Assembly: GCA_964487555.1 (NCBI GenBank)
Contig: CAZART010000118.1
Span: forward strand, 1 to 15,405
Reading direction: 5' to 3'
DNA: 15,405 bases
Source of the DNA: CAZART01 sp964487555
GTDB lineage: Bacteria; Bacteroidota; Rhodothermia; Rhodothermales; VXPQ01
Within the stretch, counting starts at the first letter, position 1. The number at the start of each line of letters is the position of its first letter. The notes beneath the pieces are model-generated. The model saw nothing but the letters and a program-made list of their open reading frames with translations, had not been told where the DNA came from and did no database searches. Both the position numbers and the translations under genes were made by a program. Shown here in pieces: positions 5,656-13,436 of this stretch.

Positions 5656-8046
5656 TCACTCATAGCGCAAGCTCTTCACGGGATCAGCCAGTGATGCCTT
5701 GATGGACTGGTAACTCACCGTGACGAGCGCGATGAGCAGTACGAGCGCTCCGGTAAGCACGAACAGGCCGGGGCCGATCTCGATGCGGTAGGCGAAGCTT
5801 TCGAGCCAGCGCTCCATGGCGACATACGCTACCGGCGCGGCCACCAGGAAGGCGAGGCCGATGAGCTTCAGGAAATCTTTTGAGAGCAGCGCCACCACGG
5901 CGGCGACACTGGCCCCGAGCACCTTTCGGATTCCAATCTCCTTCGTGCGCTGCTCGGCGGCGAAAGCAGCAAGGCCGAAAAGACCCAGACAAGCCACGAA
6001 GATGGCGAGGACACTGAACGTCCCCAGTGTCTTTCCCAGTTTCATTTCGGCACGGTAGGTCCGTTCGAAATCTTCGTCCAGGAAGTAGGAGGCAAGCGGC
6101 TCGCCCGGCAATACCCGGTTCCAGACGTCCTTTACCTGTGCGAGAGCCCTGGGCACGTCCCGCACATTCAGACGAATGGAGACGTAGTTGAACGAGTTGG
6201 CTACGTCGAGGACCAGTGGTTCGATCTTCTCATGAAGCGTGGAGAAGTTGAAGTTCTCGACGATACCAACGATCCGGGCCTCGTGATCGAAGAGCCCGAG
6301 TTGCTTTCCGATCGGGTCCTCGCCGCCAAACAGCTCCACGGCGGCCTCGTTAATCAGGAATGCCTCGTCGAAATCGGTTCCGAAGGCCCGGTTGAAGTCG
6401 CGTCCCTGCACGACGTCTATGCCGTAGGTTTCGGCAAAGTCGTAATTGACCACGAGTCGCTGTACGCGAAGCAGGGAGTCCTCGGGCGGGAAATCCTCCA
6501 GACGGAAGCTAACATAGCCGGGCACTCGGCCGGGAACGGAGGAGGTGGCAGTCACGCCCTCAATATCCGGCAGCTTCTCCAGCTCCGCCTTTAGCAGGGC
6601 GTAATGCCCATGCACTCTCCCTGTATTGCCGGTTTCCACGATCAGGATTTGCGCTGCGTCCACCCCGCGATCGACGTGCTGCAAGTAGTTCATCTGACGT
6701 GAGATGACCAGCGTACCGATGATGATGAATGTGGTAATCGCGAATTGCGCAACGACGAGGCCACGGCGGAGCAGACTGCTTCGGGCGCCTCGTCCTCCAC
6801 TGCCCTTCAGCACGCGGAGGGGCTCGAACGCGCTCAGTACAAGAGCCGGGTAACATCCAGCGGCCAGTCCCACGACGAGAACGAGGCCTGCGAGAAAGGG
6901 CGCCAGCCACGGCTGATCGACGAAGCTAAGTGTAAGCTGCTTCCCCGCCAAATCATTGAAGGTCGGCAAGGCAAGCGCCGCCAGGCCCGGCGCCGCCACG
7001 ACCGCAAGCGACGTCAGGAGCACGGCCTCGCCGATGAACTGAACGAAGAGCTGGCGGCGCTGAGCTCCCAGGATCTTGCGTACGCCCACTTCTCGGACCC
7101 GGTCGGCCGAGCGTGCCGTCGCAAGATTAATGAAGTTGACGCAGGCAATCAGCAGGATGAGAAATGCGATCGCTGAGAAGATGTAAAGGTACGAGAGGCT
7201 GCCGCCGGGCTGCAGCGCATCCGTGGAAGGACCATGGAGATGGATGTCTGCGATAGGCATCAGCGCATAGGAAGGAGCGGTACCTTCCTCCTCAACCGCT
7301 TCGCGCATACGGCCGGTCAGCATGTGCTCCAACTCCTCTACGAGGTCGCGGCCCGGGACGCGCACGTAGGTATAGTAGCGGTTGTACTGCCATGCGGTAT
7401 CGCTGCGCCACACTCCTTCCGCGTGCATGGTGACGAGAAAGTCGAACTGGAGATGTGAGTTTGGCGGCCTCACCTCGATCACGCCCGTAACCGTATACGT
7501 GCGGTTATCCACATGGATGGTCTTCCACAGCGGGTCCTCGCCGGCGAAATATTTATTCGCCATCGGCTCCGTCAGGACGATGGAGTTCGGCGCCACGAGT
7601 GCATGTGCGGGATCGCCCTGCAGAAGGCGAAACTCCAGCACATCAAAAACCTCAGGATCGGCCATGAAGAGCTTCTCCTCGATGAAGCTCTTTTCACGGT
7701 ACCGTACGGTCTTTCGCGGGGCCCAGTGGCGCAGCCGCGCCACCTTCACGCGGTTCCCGTACGCACTTGTCAAAACTTCGCCGGCTATGTAGCCCGAGGC
7801 AGCTGATGCACTGGAGCCACCGGCGACGTAGTGGAGCCGGTACAGCTCATCGGCATGTTCGTAGAACCTGTCGTAGCTCAGCTCGTCGGTCACAAAGAGG
7901 ACGCCGACAAGGAAGCAGGCAAGCCCAACGGCGAGCCCCACAACGTTGAGGACGGTATAGCCTGGCCGCCGCTGCAAGCCGCGCAGTGTCGATCGAATGT
8001 AGCTCTTCAGCAATCCCACTGAGCGAACGCCGGACAATTCCACCAT
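5656..8046 (-). CDS. ABC transporter permease with MacB periplasmic and two FtsX domains
   Basis: The 796-residue protein has the complete two-half layout of MacB-like permeases common in Bacteroidota and Rhodothermota. Half one: first span at 33-53, MacB periplasmic core about 54-285 (with SIVLTEPMANKYF), spans at about 287-309, 338-358 and 383-403, with the FtsX cytoplasmic motif REVGVRKILGA at 318-328. Half two: span at 428-448, a second periplasmic part 460-670 (GxDFNRAFGTD, DPIGKQLG), spans at about 677-697, 726-746 and 761-781, and a second motif TKEIGIRKVLGA at 701-712. These motifs are where the ATPase docks. No ATPase or membrane-fusion partner is in the window, so a distant one must serve it. 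Family roles include macrolide/peptide export and lipoprotein release; the substrate is unknown. The ATG at 8046 has no clear ribosome site; a slightly later GTG or TTG start is possible. Confidence 0.93.
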   Translation of the reverse strand: MVELSGVRSVGLLKSYIRSTLRGLQRRPGYTVLNVVGLAVGLACFLVGVLFVTDELSYDRFYEHADELYRLHYVAGGSSASAASGYIAGEVLTSAYGNRVKVARLRHWAPRKTVRYREKSFIEEKLFMADPEVFDVLEFRLLQGDPAHALVAPNSIVLTEPMANKYFAGEDPLWKTIHVDNRTYTVTGVIEVRPPNSHLQFDFLVTMHAEGVWRSDTAWQYNRYYTYVRVPGRDLVEELEHMLTGRMREAVEEEGTAPSYALMPIADIHLHGPSTDALQPGGSLSYLYIFSAIAFLILLIACVNFINLATARSADRVREVGVRKILGAQRRQLFVQFIGEAVLLTSLAVVAAPGLAALALPTFNDLAGKQLTLSFVDQPWLAPFLAGLVLVVGLAAGCYPALVLSAFEPLRVLKGSGGRGARSSLLRRGLVVAQFAITTFIIIGTLVISRQMNYLQHVDRGVDAAQILIVETGNTGRVHGHYALLKAELEKLPDIEGVTATSSVPGRVPGYVSFRLEDFPPEDSLLRVQRLVVNYDFAETYGIDVVQGRDFNRAFGTDFDEAFLINEAAVELFGGEDPIGKQLGLFDHEARIVGIVENFNFSTLHEKIEPLVLDVANSFNYVSIRLNVRDVPRALAQVKDVWNRVLPGEPLASYFLDEDFERTYRAEMKLGKTLGTFSVLAIFVACLGLFGLAAFAAEQRTKEIGIRKVLGASVAAVVALLSKDFLKLIGLAFLVAAPVAYVAMERWLESFAYRIEIGPGLFVLTGALVLLIALVTVSYQSIKASLADPVKSLRYE

Positions 8047-8130
8047 TAAAGGATGCAGGCCATGACATCAGCCGCGCAAAGAATTTGTCTCTTCGCGCTC
8101 GAGTTCGGGTGCCGACGTGCATCTGAAACG

Positions 8131-8830
8131 CTAAGAATACGCAGCGGGTTGCGAGGAGCCGTTTAACGGAGATCGATCAGCCGCCAACCGCAACGACGAC
8201 CTTACAAGAGGTTCCTGGAGGTGACGCCAGGAGTCATCCCACGCGGCCACGGCCACATCCAACATCGCGTAGAGCCGCTCGAGCTGACGCCGAATCGCCC
8301 GTTCAGACACCTGCTTCAAATAGCCGCCGCGCCTGGGCCCGTAGATCGAATACCCGTCAATCTGGTGGACGCCCCATCGTCGATATTTGGCCTTGATCTT
8401 CGACTTCCAACCGCGCTGCTCGTTGCGTAGCTTGATATACTCGCGTGCGGCTTCCTTGAAGATCGCGCGGTAATCCTCCTCCGGGTGATAGACACGCTTG
8501 AGCTCGCCCAGCCGTGTGAGCCGACAGAGTGAGTGTATCCACCCCATCGGACTTATGCCCGTTCTTGCTGATCAGATCGTTCTCTCGCGGATCGCACACG
8601 ATGAGTTCGTCCACATACGGGCGCAGCGTGCGAGCCACCCAGAGCGCCAGTGATGCCTCCTCAATCGTTACGATCTTCCGCTTCGCTTCCACGGACACGA
8701 CCGCCTGAATCAGGCGCGACTCGCTCGTCTTCACGCGCCACTGGTTCTGGTATATACCGTCTGAATCCATCCACCCAATCACGCACTCCCGTGCGTGGAC
8801 ATCGATCGCTATGTATGCTACCTTCTTCAT
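8131..8830 (-). pseudogene. Broken IS110-family transposase (frameshifted and C-terminally truncated)
   Basis: The first frame (ATG 8828-8830) reads MKKVAYIAIDVHA, with Asp10 of the DEDD site, a TIEEAS segment (Glu57/58), and KSDGVDTL with Asp95 and Asp98. The homology then leaves this frame near 8531 and continues one base over as LCRLTRLGELKRVYHPEEDY... to about WRHLQEP (8207). Re-inserting two bases in a TGTG-like tract would restore DTLTLCRLTRLGEL, so a 2-base deletion is the likely lesion. The C-terminal Transposase_20 domain with its PGIG and catalytic Ser region is absent; after HLQEP the frame runs into unrelated sequence and stops at 8131. The start has a good ribosome site GAGAGG (8839-8844), partly buried in AGAGG-AA-CCTCT. 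The gene cannot give an active transposase. Confidence 0.88.
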
Positions 8831-8843
8831 AAGAGGAACCTCT
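8207..8843 (-). mobile_element. IS110-family insertion sequence remnant
   Basis: The element is defined by the broken transposase. AGAGGTTCCT at 8207-8216 reappears as its reverse complement AGGAACCTCT at 8834-8843, exactly where recognisable transposase sequence ends and where it begins. IS1111-group members of IS110 have short subterminal inverted repeats, so these could be the element's ends, with the C-terminal half of the transposase lost by internal deletion. Alternatively the 10-bp match is chance and the true ends are lost. IS110 elements usually leave no clear target duplication, and none was seen. Confidence 0.5.
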
Positions 8844-9102
8844 CAGGGCTGGTTAGAAAAAGAGTTAGGATGAAACTCAATCTAATCAGTACTGAGGGCG
8901 TCCTCACTTCTCATATTACCGGTCCGGAACCCCGCCGTCAGCCGCCGAACCCTCTTGCGAGTCCGGCGCCGCGCTCGAGCGGAACGACGTCGACCGCCGG
9001 GCGACGCGCCGAAAAGCGAACCGCCGCGCCGCGCTCCTCGGAGTGCCTCCGCGCGCGGGCGTACGGGAGCCCGAAACCGACGCCGCCCGTTGCCCGAGCG
9101 CC
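8844..9102. other. AT-rich flank and very GC-rich block with no gene
   Basis: About 90 AT-rich bases next to the transposase remnant give way abruptly near 8931 to about 170 bases that are extremely GC-rich, up to the stop of the secreted-protein gene at 9103. Open frames in the GC block are Arg-rich on all strands, the sign of non-coding high-GC DNA. It contains a 5-bp hairpin CGGGC/GCCCG (9056-9073), about 30 bases past the stop of the minus gene, possibly a terminator without a U-tract. TGAGG/CCTCA (8892-8905) is another small hairpin. The sharp composition change may mark the edge of inserted DNA. Confidence 0.45.
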
Positions 9103-10095
9103 TCATTGAAGCTCGAGGATCGCCGTGGCCGTGGCCGGCGCTCCCTGGGCGAGAGGAAGCGTCGCCTTCAAAGTGACGGACTTTGCTCGGCCGGTCCGTC
9201 GCGCCACTACGACTTTGAATTGTTTTTCGACATCGCCGGGATTGAACGTAATCGAGGAAGGCATCTGCACGAGGCTGCCAGGATCGGCCTCGAGCGAGAC
9301 GGTGATCGACTTCGGTGCCGGGGCGCTCAGGGTCAGCCGCGCGAGCGCAGCCTGTCCGGCGGACACGGCCTGCGGCTTCAGCGTTAAGGATTTGAGCGCG
9401 ATCGGCTTCAGCACCAGCCGGACCTTCCGGCCGTCGCCGGCGCCTTCGGCGGCGACGATCACCATCGTCTCGCTTCCGACCAGGGGCGTCTGAGCCGAGA
9501 AGGCGGCAGAGCCCGTGCTCGTGACGCTGAGCGATGCCGGGCTGAAGATCAGGCCTGCCGGATCACTGCTGAAGTCGATGGTGACCGGTGACGTCACGTC
9601 ATCCATCGTCAGGGTACCCTGAACCGTCGTTCCCCCGATCACGTCGTTCGGACTCAGCGTTAGCGCGCTGATCGAGGGTGCGGACGGCTCGATCGAGATC
9701 GAACCCTCGTTCACAGCGCATACCATCAAGGGTTCCTGGGCCGTCGCGCCGTTGTAGGTCGCGCTTACGGTTACGTTCGAGCAGTTCGATACCTGATCGA
9801 AGTGCTTGTAGACGGAGAAGGCGCCTTTCCCCTCCCCTGATAGCTGTACCTGAAGTGGCGACAGCTCGACGGCGGCCGGATCGCTGCTATCAACCACGAC
9901 GATAGCGCCGGCCACGGGCTCTCCGTTCGAGTTCGTTACCTCGATGAATCCCGAGCCCTGGTGCGTGTTGGAGCCGGCGACCCCCCAAAGCTGGGGCATG
10001 GATAGATCGACGAGATAATCCTGCGCCCAGGCCGGGTGGTGGCCGACCGGGATCAACGCGATCACCGGGATGAGAAGGAAAAGCTTCCGGTTCAT
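9103..10095 (-). CDS. Exported protein with Ig-like beta-sandwich repeats
   Basis: 330 residues with a clear Sec signal peptide (MNRKLFLLIPVIALIP...AWA, cleavage after about residue 24). Three parts follow. Part 1 (26-135) is an Ig-like fold region with VTNSNGEPVAGAIVVV and two cysteines (105, 126) that may bridge. Parts 2 (141-232) and 3 (233-330) are related to each other: both open with (A/S)LTL-P-x-x-V-x-x-G, continue as TLTxxxPxxxxIxxxxDPG/A, then an SPAS or MPSS strand and a closing F-x-V-type strand. Such repeats are common in bacterial surface and secreted proteins. No anchor, lipobox or sorting signal is visible. The ribosome site GAGGT sits 10 bases before the ATG. The gene lies 36 bases after the end of the 763-residue repeat protein, so the two are probably one operon. 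Function unknown. Confidence 0.85.
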   Translation of the reverse strand: MNRKLFLLIPVIALIPVGHHPAWAQDYLVDLSMPQLWGVAGSNTHQGSGFIEVTNSNGEPVAGAIVVVDSSDPAAVELSPLQVQLSGEGKGAFSVYKHFDQVSNCSNVTVSATYNGATAQEPLMVCAVNEGSISIEPSAPSISALTLSPNDVIGGTTVQGTLTMDDVTSPVTIDFSSDPAGLIFSPASLSVTSTGSAAFSAQTPLVGSETMVIVAAEGAGDGRKVRLVLKPIALKSLTLKPQAVSAGQAALARLTLSAPAPKSITVSLEADPGSLVQMPSSITFNPGDVEKQFKVVVARRTGRAKSVTLKATLPLAQGAPATATAILELQ

Positions 10096-10131
10096 GATCT
10101 TTACCTCATCTTAGATGTTGCTGCGCGCGCG

Positions 10132-12423
10132 TTAAAGCGCCCGCGCGTTGTTTCCCTCGTTGGACTCACTTACGCTCCGCCCGGTATCCACCTCAACACG
10201 AAAGCCGCCGTTGTCATTCCAGCCTTCGGTGGCGAGACCGGCGTGATAGCAGCCGTTGCCCATCCCGACGCGGGCCACCGTCGTCTGCGATTGGGGACGC
10301 TGGTAGCTGAATTCGCCGCTCTCTCCCGCCCGTAGCCCATTTATGTTCTGGCGCGCCACTTCCTGCCGTCCCAGGAAGAGCTTGATCGTGAAGGCATCCG
10401 TAACGTCGACAGTCGACGTGTTCTCGACGCCCCACCGCAGGTCCGGCACGGTTATCTGCGCCGTGTTCGACGTCGGCTGATTGCTTCTGCGATCCACGCT
10501 GCCCTGCGGAATGCCCTGGCAGAAAGGCGAGCCGTTGAACGGCTCGAGGGCCGTGAAGATGTCGCCGTTGGCGTCCGTCGTTGTCGCCGATCCGACGACG
10601 TAGGCCGTTCCAACGAATGGAATCGGCTGCAGGTCGGGCAGCGGAGCGCGGCCGCCGCCGCCTCCGCCGCGCGAGGGCGGCTGCGCCGGGCGGGCACCTA
10701 CACGGCGAGAGGGCGCGGCGGCCTGCACCACCCAGTTGAAAACCGGACCGAGGGCGTTGCCGACATACAGCCGTCCCGTGCCCCCATTGCCCTCTCGCGC
10801 GCTGCCGGCGTCGATCTCGACGTGGAGATAATCCCAGACCGCGTTCCCGGCCTGTCCGGTACCTCGACTTTTGATGGTCGCCGTCCCGGGCACGCCGTTG
10901 ATGGAGGTCACCGCAAGCAATCCTTGCCCGCGAAGCGTAATGCTCGTCGTCCCCGGCGGGATAGGGAACTGCTGGTCCGGCGTCGCAATGGGAATGCCGT
11001 GATAGCCCCCCGTGAACCCATTGATGACATTCTCCAGGTTGATCGTCCCGACCAGAGCCACGGTAACCGCCCGCCCAGCGAAACCTGCACTCGTCAGAGC
11101 ACCTTCGATCGCATCGTTGGTCGCATCGTAGAGGGCGCGCAGCAGTGCGACGAGGTCGGATGCGGTGGCATTCAATCCGTCTTTCAGTGCCAGCACCACC
11201 TCATTCATCGTGAAACCGGCCTGGTCGAAATACTGTGCGATCTGCTCCATGGAGGCATTGTACACCTCCTGCAGCGCCGCGGCGATCTGTCCGGCCGCGA
11301 AGCCGGCCTGCCTCATCCAGCTCGTCGCCTGCTGAGCGCCGGCGTTGAACACATCGTTCAATGCTTGTAGGGCCTGCAGCGCCGACACGTTCGCATCCTG
11401 AAGCAGCTGCGCGATCTGCTGCCCGGAGGCGTTGTAGACGTCCTTCAATGCCTCAACGATGGCGGTGATCGAGTAGCCGGCATCCATAAGAAGGTCAAAG
11501 GCCTGAGCCATGGACTGATTGTACCGGTTCTGCAGTACCTCAACAAGCTGTCGAAACCGATCACCAGGACACCCCGCCACGCCGCAGACATCGAACTGAA
11601 GGGCAGCGATGAAGCCTTCCGCCGTCGTATTGAACTTATCTTGGAGGGCCTGGGCAATCTGGCTGATGCTGAAGCCGGCCTGATGCAGCCACTCTGCGGC
11701 CTGTCCTGCGCTGGCGTTAAACGAGTCGATGAGCCCCTGCGTGACCTGCGCCGCGCTGTAATTGGCCTGCTTCAGCCACGTCGCCACCTCCTCGCCGCTT
11801 GCATTGAAGGCGTTCTTTAGCCCCGCTGCGGCGTGGCGCGCCCAGACGCCGGACTGCGACATCCAGGACGCCACTTCCTGGCCGGTGGCGTTGAAGCCGT
11901 CCTTCAGGCCCGTGGCCATCTGCGTAGCGGTGAAGCCGGCGTCCTTCAGCAGCTGCGCGACCTGCTGTCCGGACTGATTGAACGTCGAGATCAGCTGTGC
12001 GGCAATCTCCTCGACATCGACGCCGGCCTCCTTGAGCGTGCTGACGAGCTGCTCCGGCGATACGAAGCTCTGGCCGCCGCACTCCGCATTGTAGAGCGTC
12101 ACGCTGCTGCCGTAACTGCCGGAGGACGGATCACGGTCGCCGGACCCATTGAGCGTCACCCATTTCTTGCCGTAGGGAGGCCACAGGTTCGTGATCTCGA
12201 CGTTGACCGGATGGTTCTTCTTATTCTCGATGTAGAGGATCTGAGACTTGCTGATGGCCTGGGATTCACCCTGATCGAGATGTACGGTCGTGCCCGTCGC
12301 GCCGCTCGACGTGCTGTACCGGTAGTAGAGCTCGCATTCATTGGCGGCGAGGGCCGGGAGTGCCCACATAGCGGCTATCAGGCTGACCGCAGCTAGACGC
12401 GTGGCGATGGGTTGTGCTCTCAT
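10132..12423 (-). CDS. Exported protein with tandem 29-residue helical repeats and CARDB-like C-terminus
   Basis: 763 residues. A Sec signal peptide ends ALA-AN near 26/27. Residues 27-118 form a small domain bounded by Cys30 and Cys115. Residues 119-445 are tandem helical repeats of 29 residues (consensus A-L-K-D-x-F/Y-N-A-S/T...Q-x-A-x-L/W-L-x-x-A-G-F-x...), listed separately. Residues 446-570 are a beta-rich domain, followed by a Pro/Arg/Gly linker with six consecutive Gly (586-591). The last part (about 596-763) looks like a CARDB adhesion domain: PDLRWGVENTSTVDVTDAFTIKLFLG, GLRAGESGEF, and an end VDTGRSVSESNEGNN. Cys635 and Cys725 may pair. There is no transmembrane anchor, so it is secreted or held by partners. 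The Ig-like protein gene follows 36 bases downstream. The ECF sigma gene is divergent upstream. An adhesive or surface role is inferred; I do not recognise the repeat family. Confidence 0.88.
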   Translation of the reverse strand: MRAQPIATRLAAVSLIAAMWALPALAANECELYYRYSTSSGATGTTVHLDQGESQAISKSQILYIENKKNHPVNVEITNLWPPYGKKWVTLNGSGDRDPSSGSYGSSVTLYNAECGGQSFVSPEQLVSTLKEAGVDVEEIAAQLISTFNQSGQQVAQLLKDAGFTATQMATGLKDGFNATGQEVASWMSQSGVWARHAAAGLKNAFNASGEEVATWLKQANYSAAQVTQGLIDSFNASAGQAAEWLHQAGFSISQIAQALQDKFNTTAEGFIAALQFDVCGVAGCPGDRFRQLVEVLQNRYNQSMAQAFDLLMDAGYSITAIVEALKDVYNASGQQIAQLLQDANVSALQALQALNDVFNAGAQQATSWMRQAGFAAGQIAAALQEVYNASMEQIAQYFDQAGFTMNEVVLALKDGLNATASDLVALLRALYDATNDAIEGALTSAGFAGRAVTVALVGTINLENVINGFTGGYHGIPIATPDQQFPIPPGTTSITLRGQGLLAVTSINGVPGTATIKSRGTGQAGNAVWDYLHVEIDAGSAREGNGGTGRLYVGNALGPVFNWVVQAAAPSRRVGARPAQPPSRGGGGGGRAPLPDLQPIPFVGTAYVVGSATTTDANGDIFTALEPFNGSPFCQGIPQGSVDRRSNQPTSNTAQITVPDLRWGVENTSTVDVTDAFTIKLFLGRQEVARQNINGLRAGESGEFSYQRPQSQTTVARVGMGNGCYHAGLATEGWNDNGGFRVEVDTGRSVSESNEGNNARAL
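11104..11997 (-). repeat. About ten tandem 87-bp/29-residue helical repeats inside the exported protein
   Basis: In residues 143-440 the motif (A/G)-L-(K/Q)-(D/E/N)-x-(F/Y)-N recurs starting at 143, 172, 201, 230, 259, 296, 325, 354, 383 and 412. The step is 29 residues every time except 259 to 296, which is 37 because eight residues with CGVAGC are inserted. A half-length copy follows near 426. Each unit predicts two short amphipathic helices. The protein pattern is regular but the DNA copies have diverged, so the array is old and held by selection rather than newly duplicated. Confidence 0.85.
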
Positions 12424-12749
12424 GGCTCTTGTGCATTAAGATGAAGGGTTCTGCGTTAGGTGAATGAAGTATGTGCAGTAGAATTCGAGCATCTGACGAG
12501 GTCGTCGGCATCACATCAGTGTGCCTTACTCTTCTTCTATCGCAAAAGCAGACCGTCGCGTATCATTCGAACGGCCGACTCGCGCTGAGAATGGTCTTGT
12601 TCGGAGCGCCGATCGAGCTCCGGCGCGCCACCGCCTTCGACGGACCCGGCTGGCATTTCTAGGGCTGGGTGTCTAGATTGACGGATGAATCCTTGCGGCC
12701 AAAGGATGGTCGTCCAACGCGACTAAGGTTTTCCGCCCGACAATCTCTG
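12424..12749. promoter_or_regulatory. 326-bp divergent intergenic region
   Basis: It separates the minus-strand secreted pair from the plus-strand sigma/kinase pair, so it must hold promoters in both directions. I could not pick convincing -35/-10 pairs; the part nearest 12424-12560 is more AT-rich than the rest. The ribosome site for the repeat protein is weak (AAGAG). A GTG at 12669 would extend the sigma gene by 27 residues into this region but gives an atypical N-terminus. Confidence 0.45.
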
Positions 12750-13322
12750 ATGGCGGACGTCCCCGGGCATATCACGCAGCTATTCCAGGAAGCGCGGCAG
12801 GGTGACGCGGATGCAGCCAATCATCTGTACGACGCCGTCTACGAAGAGCTTCGCCGCATCGCGCACCAGCGTCTATCCAAGAACCGCCCCGGCCGCACTC
12901 TCAATACCACCGCGCTGGTTCACGAAGTCTACCTGCGCATGGTTGACCCCGTGCTTGCGGGTGCAAACGATCGGGCCCATTTCTTTGCGCTTGCATCACG
13001 GGCGATGCGCTTCGTCCTCGTCGACTATGCCCGCCGACGGACGGCCGGGAAGCGAGGGGGCGGGCTGCAACGCGTGCCGCTCAAGGAGGTGCAGGTAAGC
13101 GACGAAGAACGTACGCTCGATCTGATCGATCTGAACGATGCGCTCGAGCAACTCACGGCCTTCAGCGATCGGCTCGGCCGGGTTGTCGAATACCGATTCT
13201 TCGGGGGCCTTTCCTACGAAGAGATCGCCGAGATATCGGAAAGGTCTGTTCCGACCGTCAAACGGGATTGGCAGCGCGCCCGTGTATGGCTGTATCAGGC
13301 AATGCGGACGTCAGAACCGTGA
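12750..13322 (+). CDS. ECF-type RNA polymerase sigma factor (TIGR02999-like)
   Basis: 190 residues from the ATG at 12750, the usual length for this ECF group. Region 2 (about 8-98) includes YEELRRIAHQRLSK, the family hallmark NTTALVHEVYLRM (52-64), and a DNA-opening/-10 recognition helix around FFALASRAMRFVLVDYARRR (78-97). Region 4 (about 128-186) includes VEYRFFGGLSYEEIAEISERSVPTVKRDWQRARVWL, the helix-turn-helix that contacts the -35 box. The frame continues upstream to a GTG at 12669, but the added residues are unlike the family and neither start has a good ribosome site. Sigma factors of this group are typically encoded next to Ser/Thr kinases and have no classic anti-sigma factor, as here; phosphorylation by the kinase is a plausible control. 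The kinase gene begins 114 bases downstream; a small GCGGT/ACCGC hairpin lies between (13401-13417). Confidence 0.92.
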   Translation: MADVPGHITQLFQEARQGDADAANHLYDAVYEELRRIAHQRLSKNRPGRTLNTTALVHEVYLRMVDPVLAGANDRAHFFALASRAMRFVLVDYARRRTAGKRGGGLQRVPLKEVQVSDEERTLDLIDLNDALEQLTAFSDRLGRVVEYRFFGGLSYEEIAEISERSVPTVKRDWQRARVWLYQAMRTSEP

Positions 13323-13436
13323 TGCCGGCCGCGCTCGCGTGGCTCGCTAACCTGACGAAGGTGATCCTTTTCCACGACGCTCTGCGATAGATCTTACGAA
13401 GCGGTCCCGACAACCGCCCGCAGATGAACATCAAGG

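Noticed and set aside
5456..5659. 67-codon minus frame overlapping the permease stop by GTGA
   Set aside because: The overlap is suggestive of coupling, but the predicted product has no recognisable motif, starts at GTG and has no clear ribosome site.
8955..9387. Several Arg-rich open frames in the GC block and across the start of the Ig-like gene
   Set aside because: Absence of stops is expected at this GC content; they overlap the real minus-strand gene or non-coding DNA.
10822..12396. Long plus-strand frames opposite the repeat protein (10822-11370, 11833-12396)
   Set aside because: They mirror the 29-residue repeat on the other strand; the minus frame has a signal peptide and domains, these do not.
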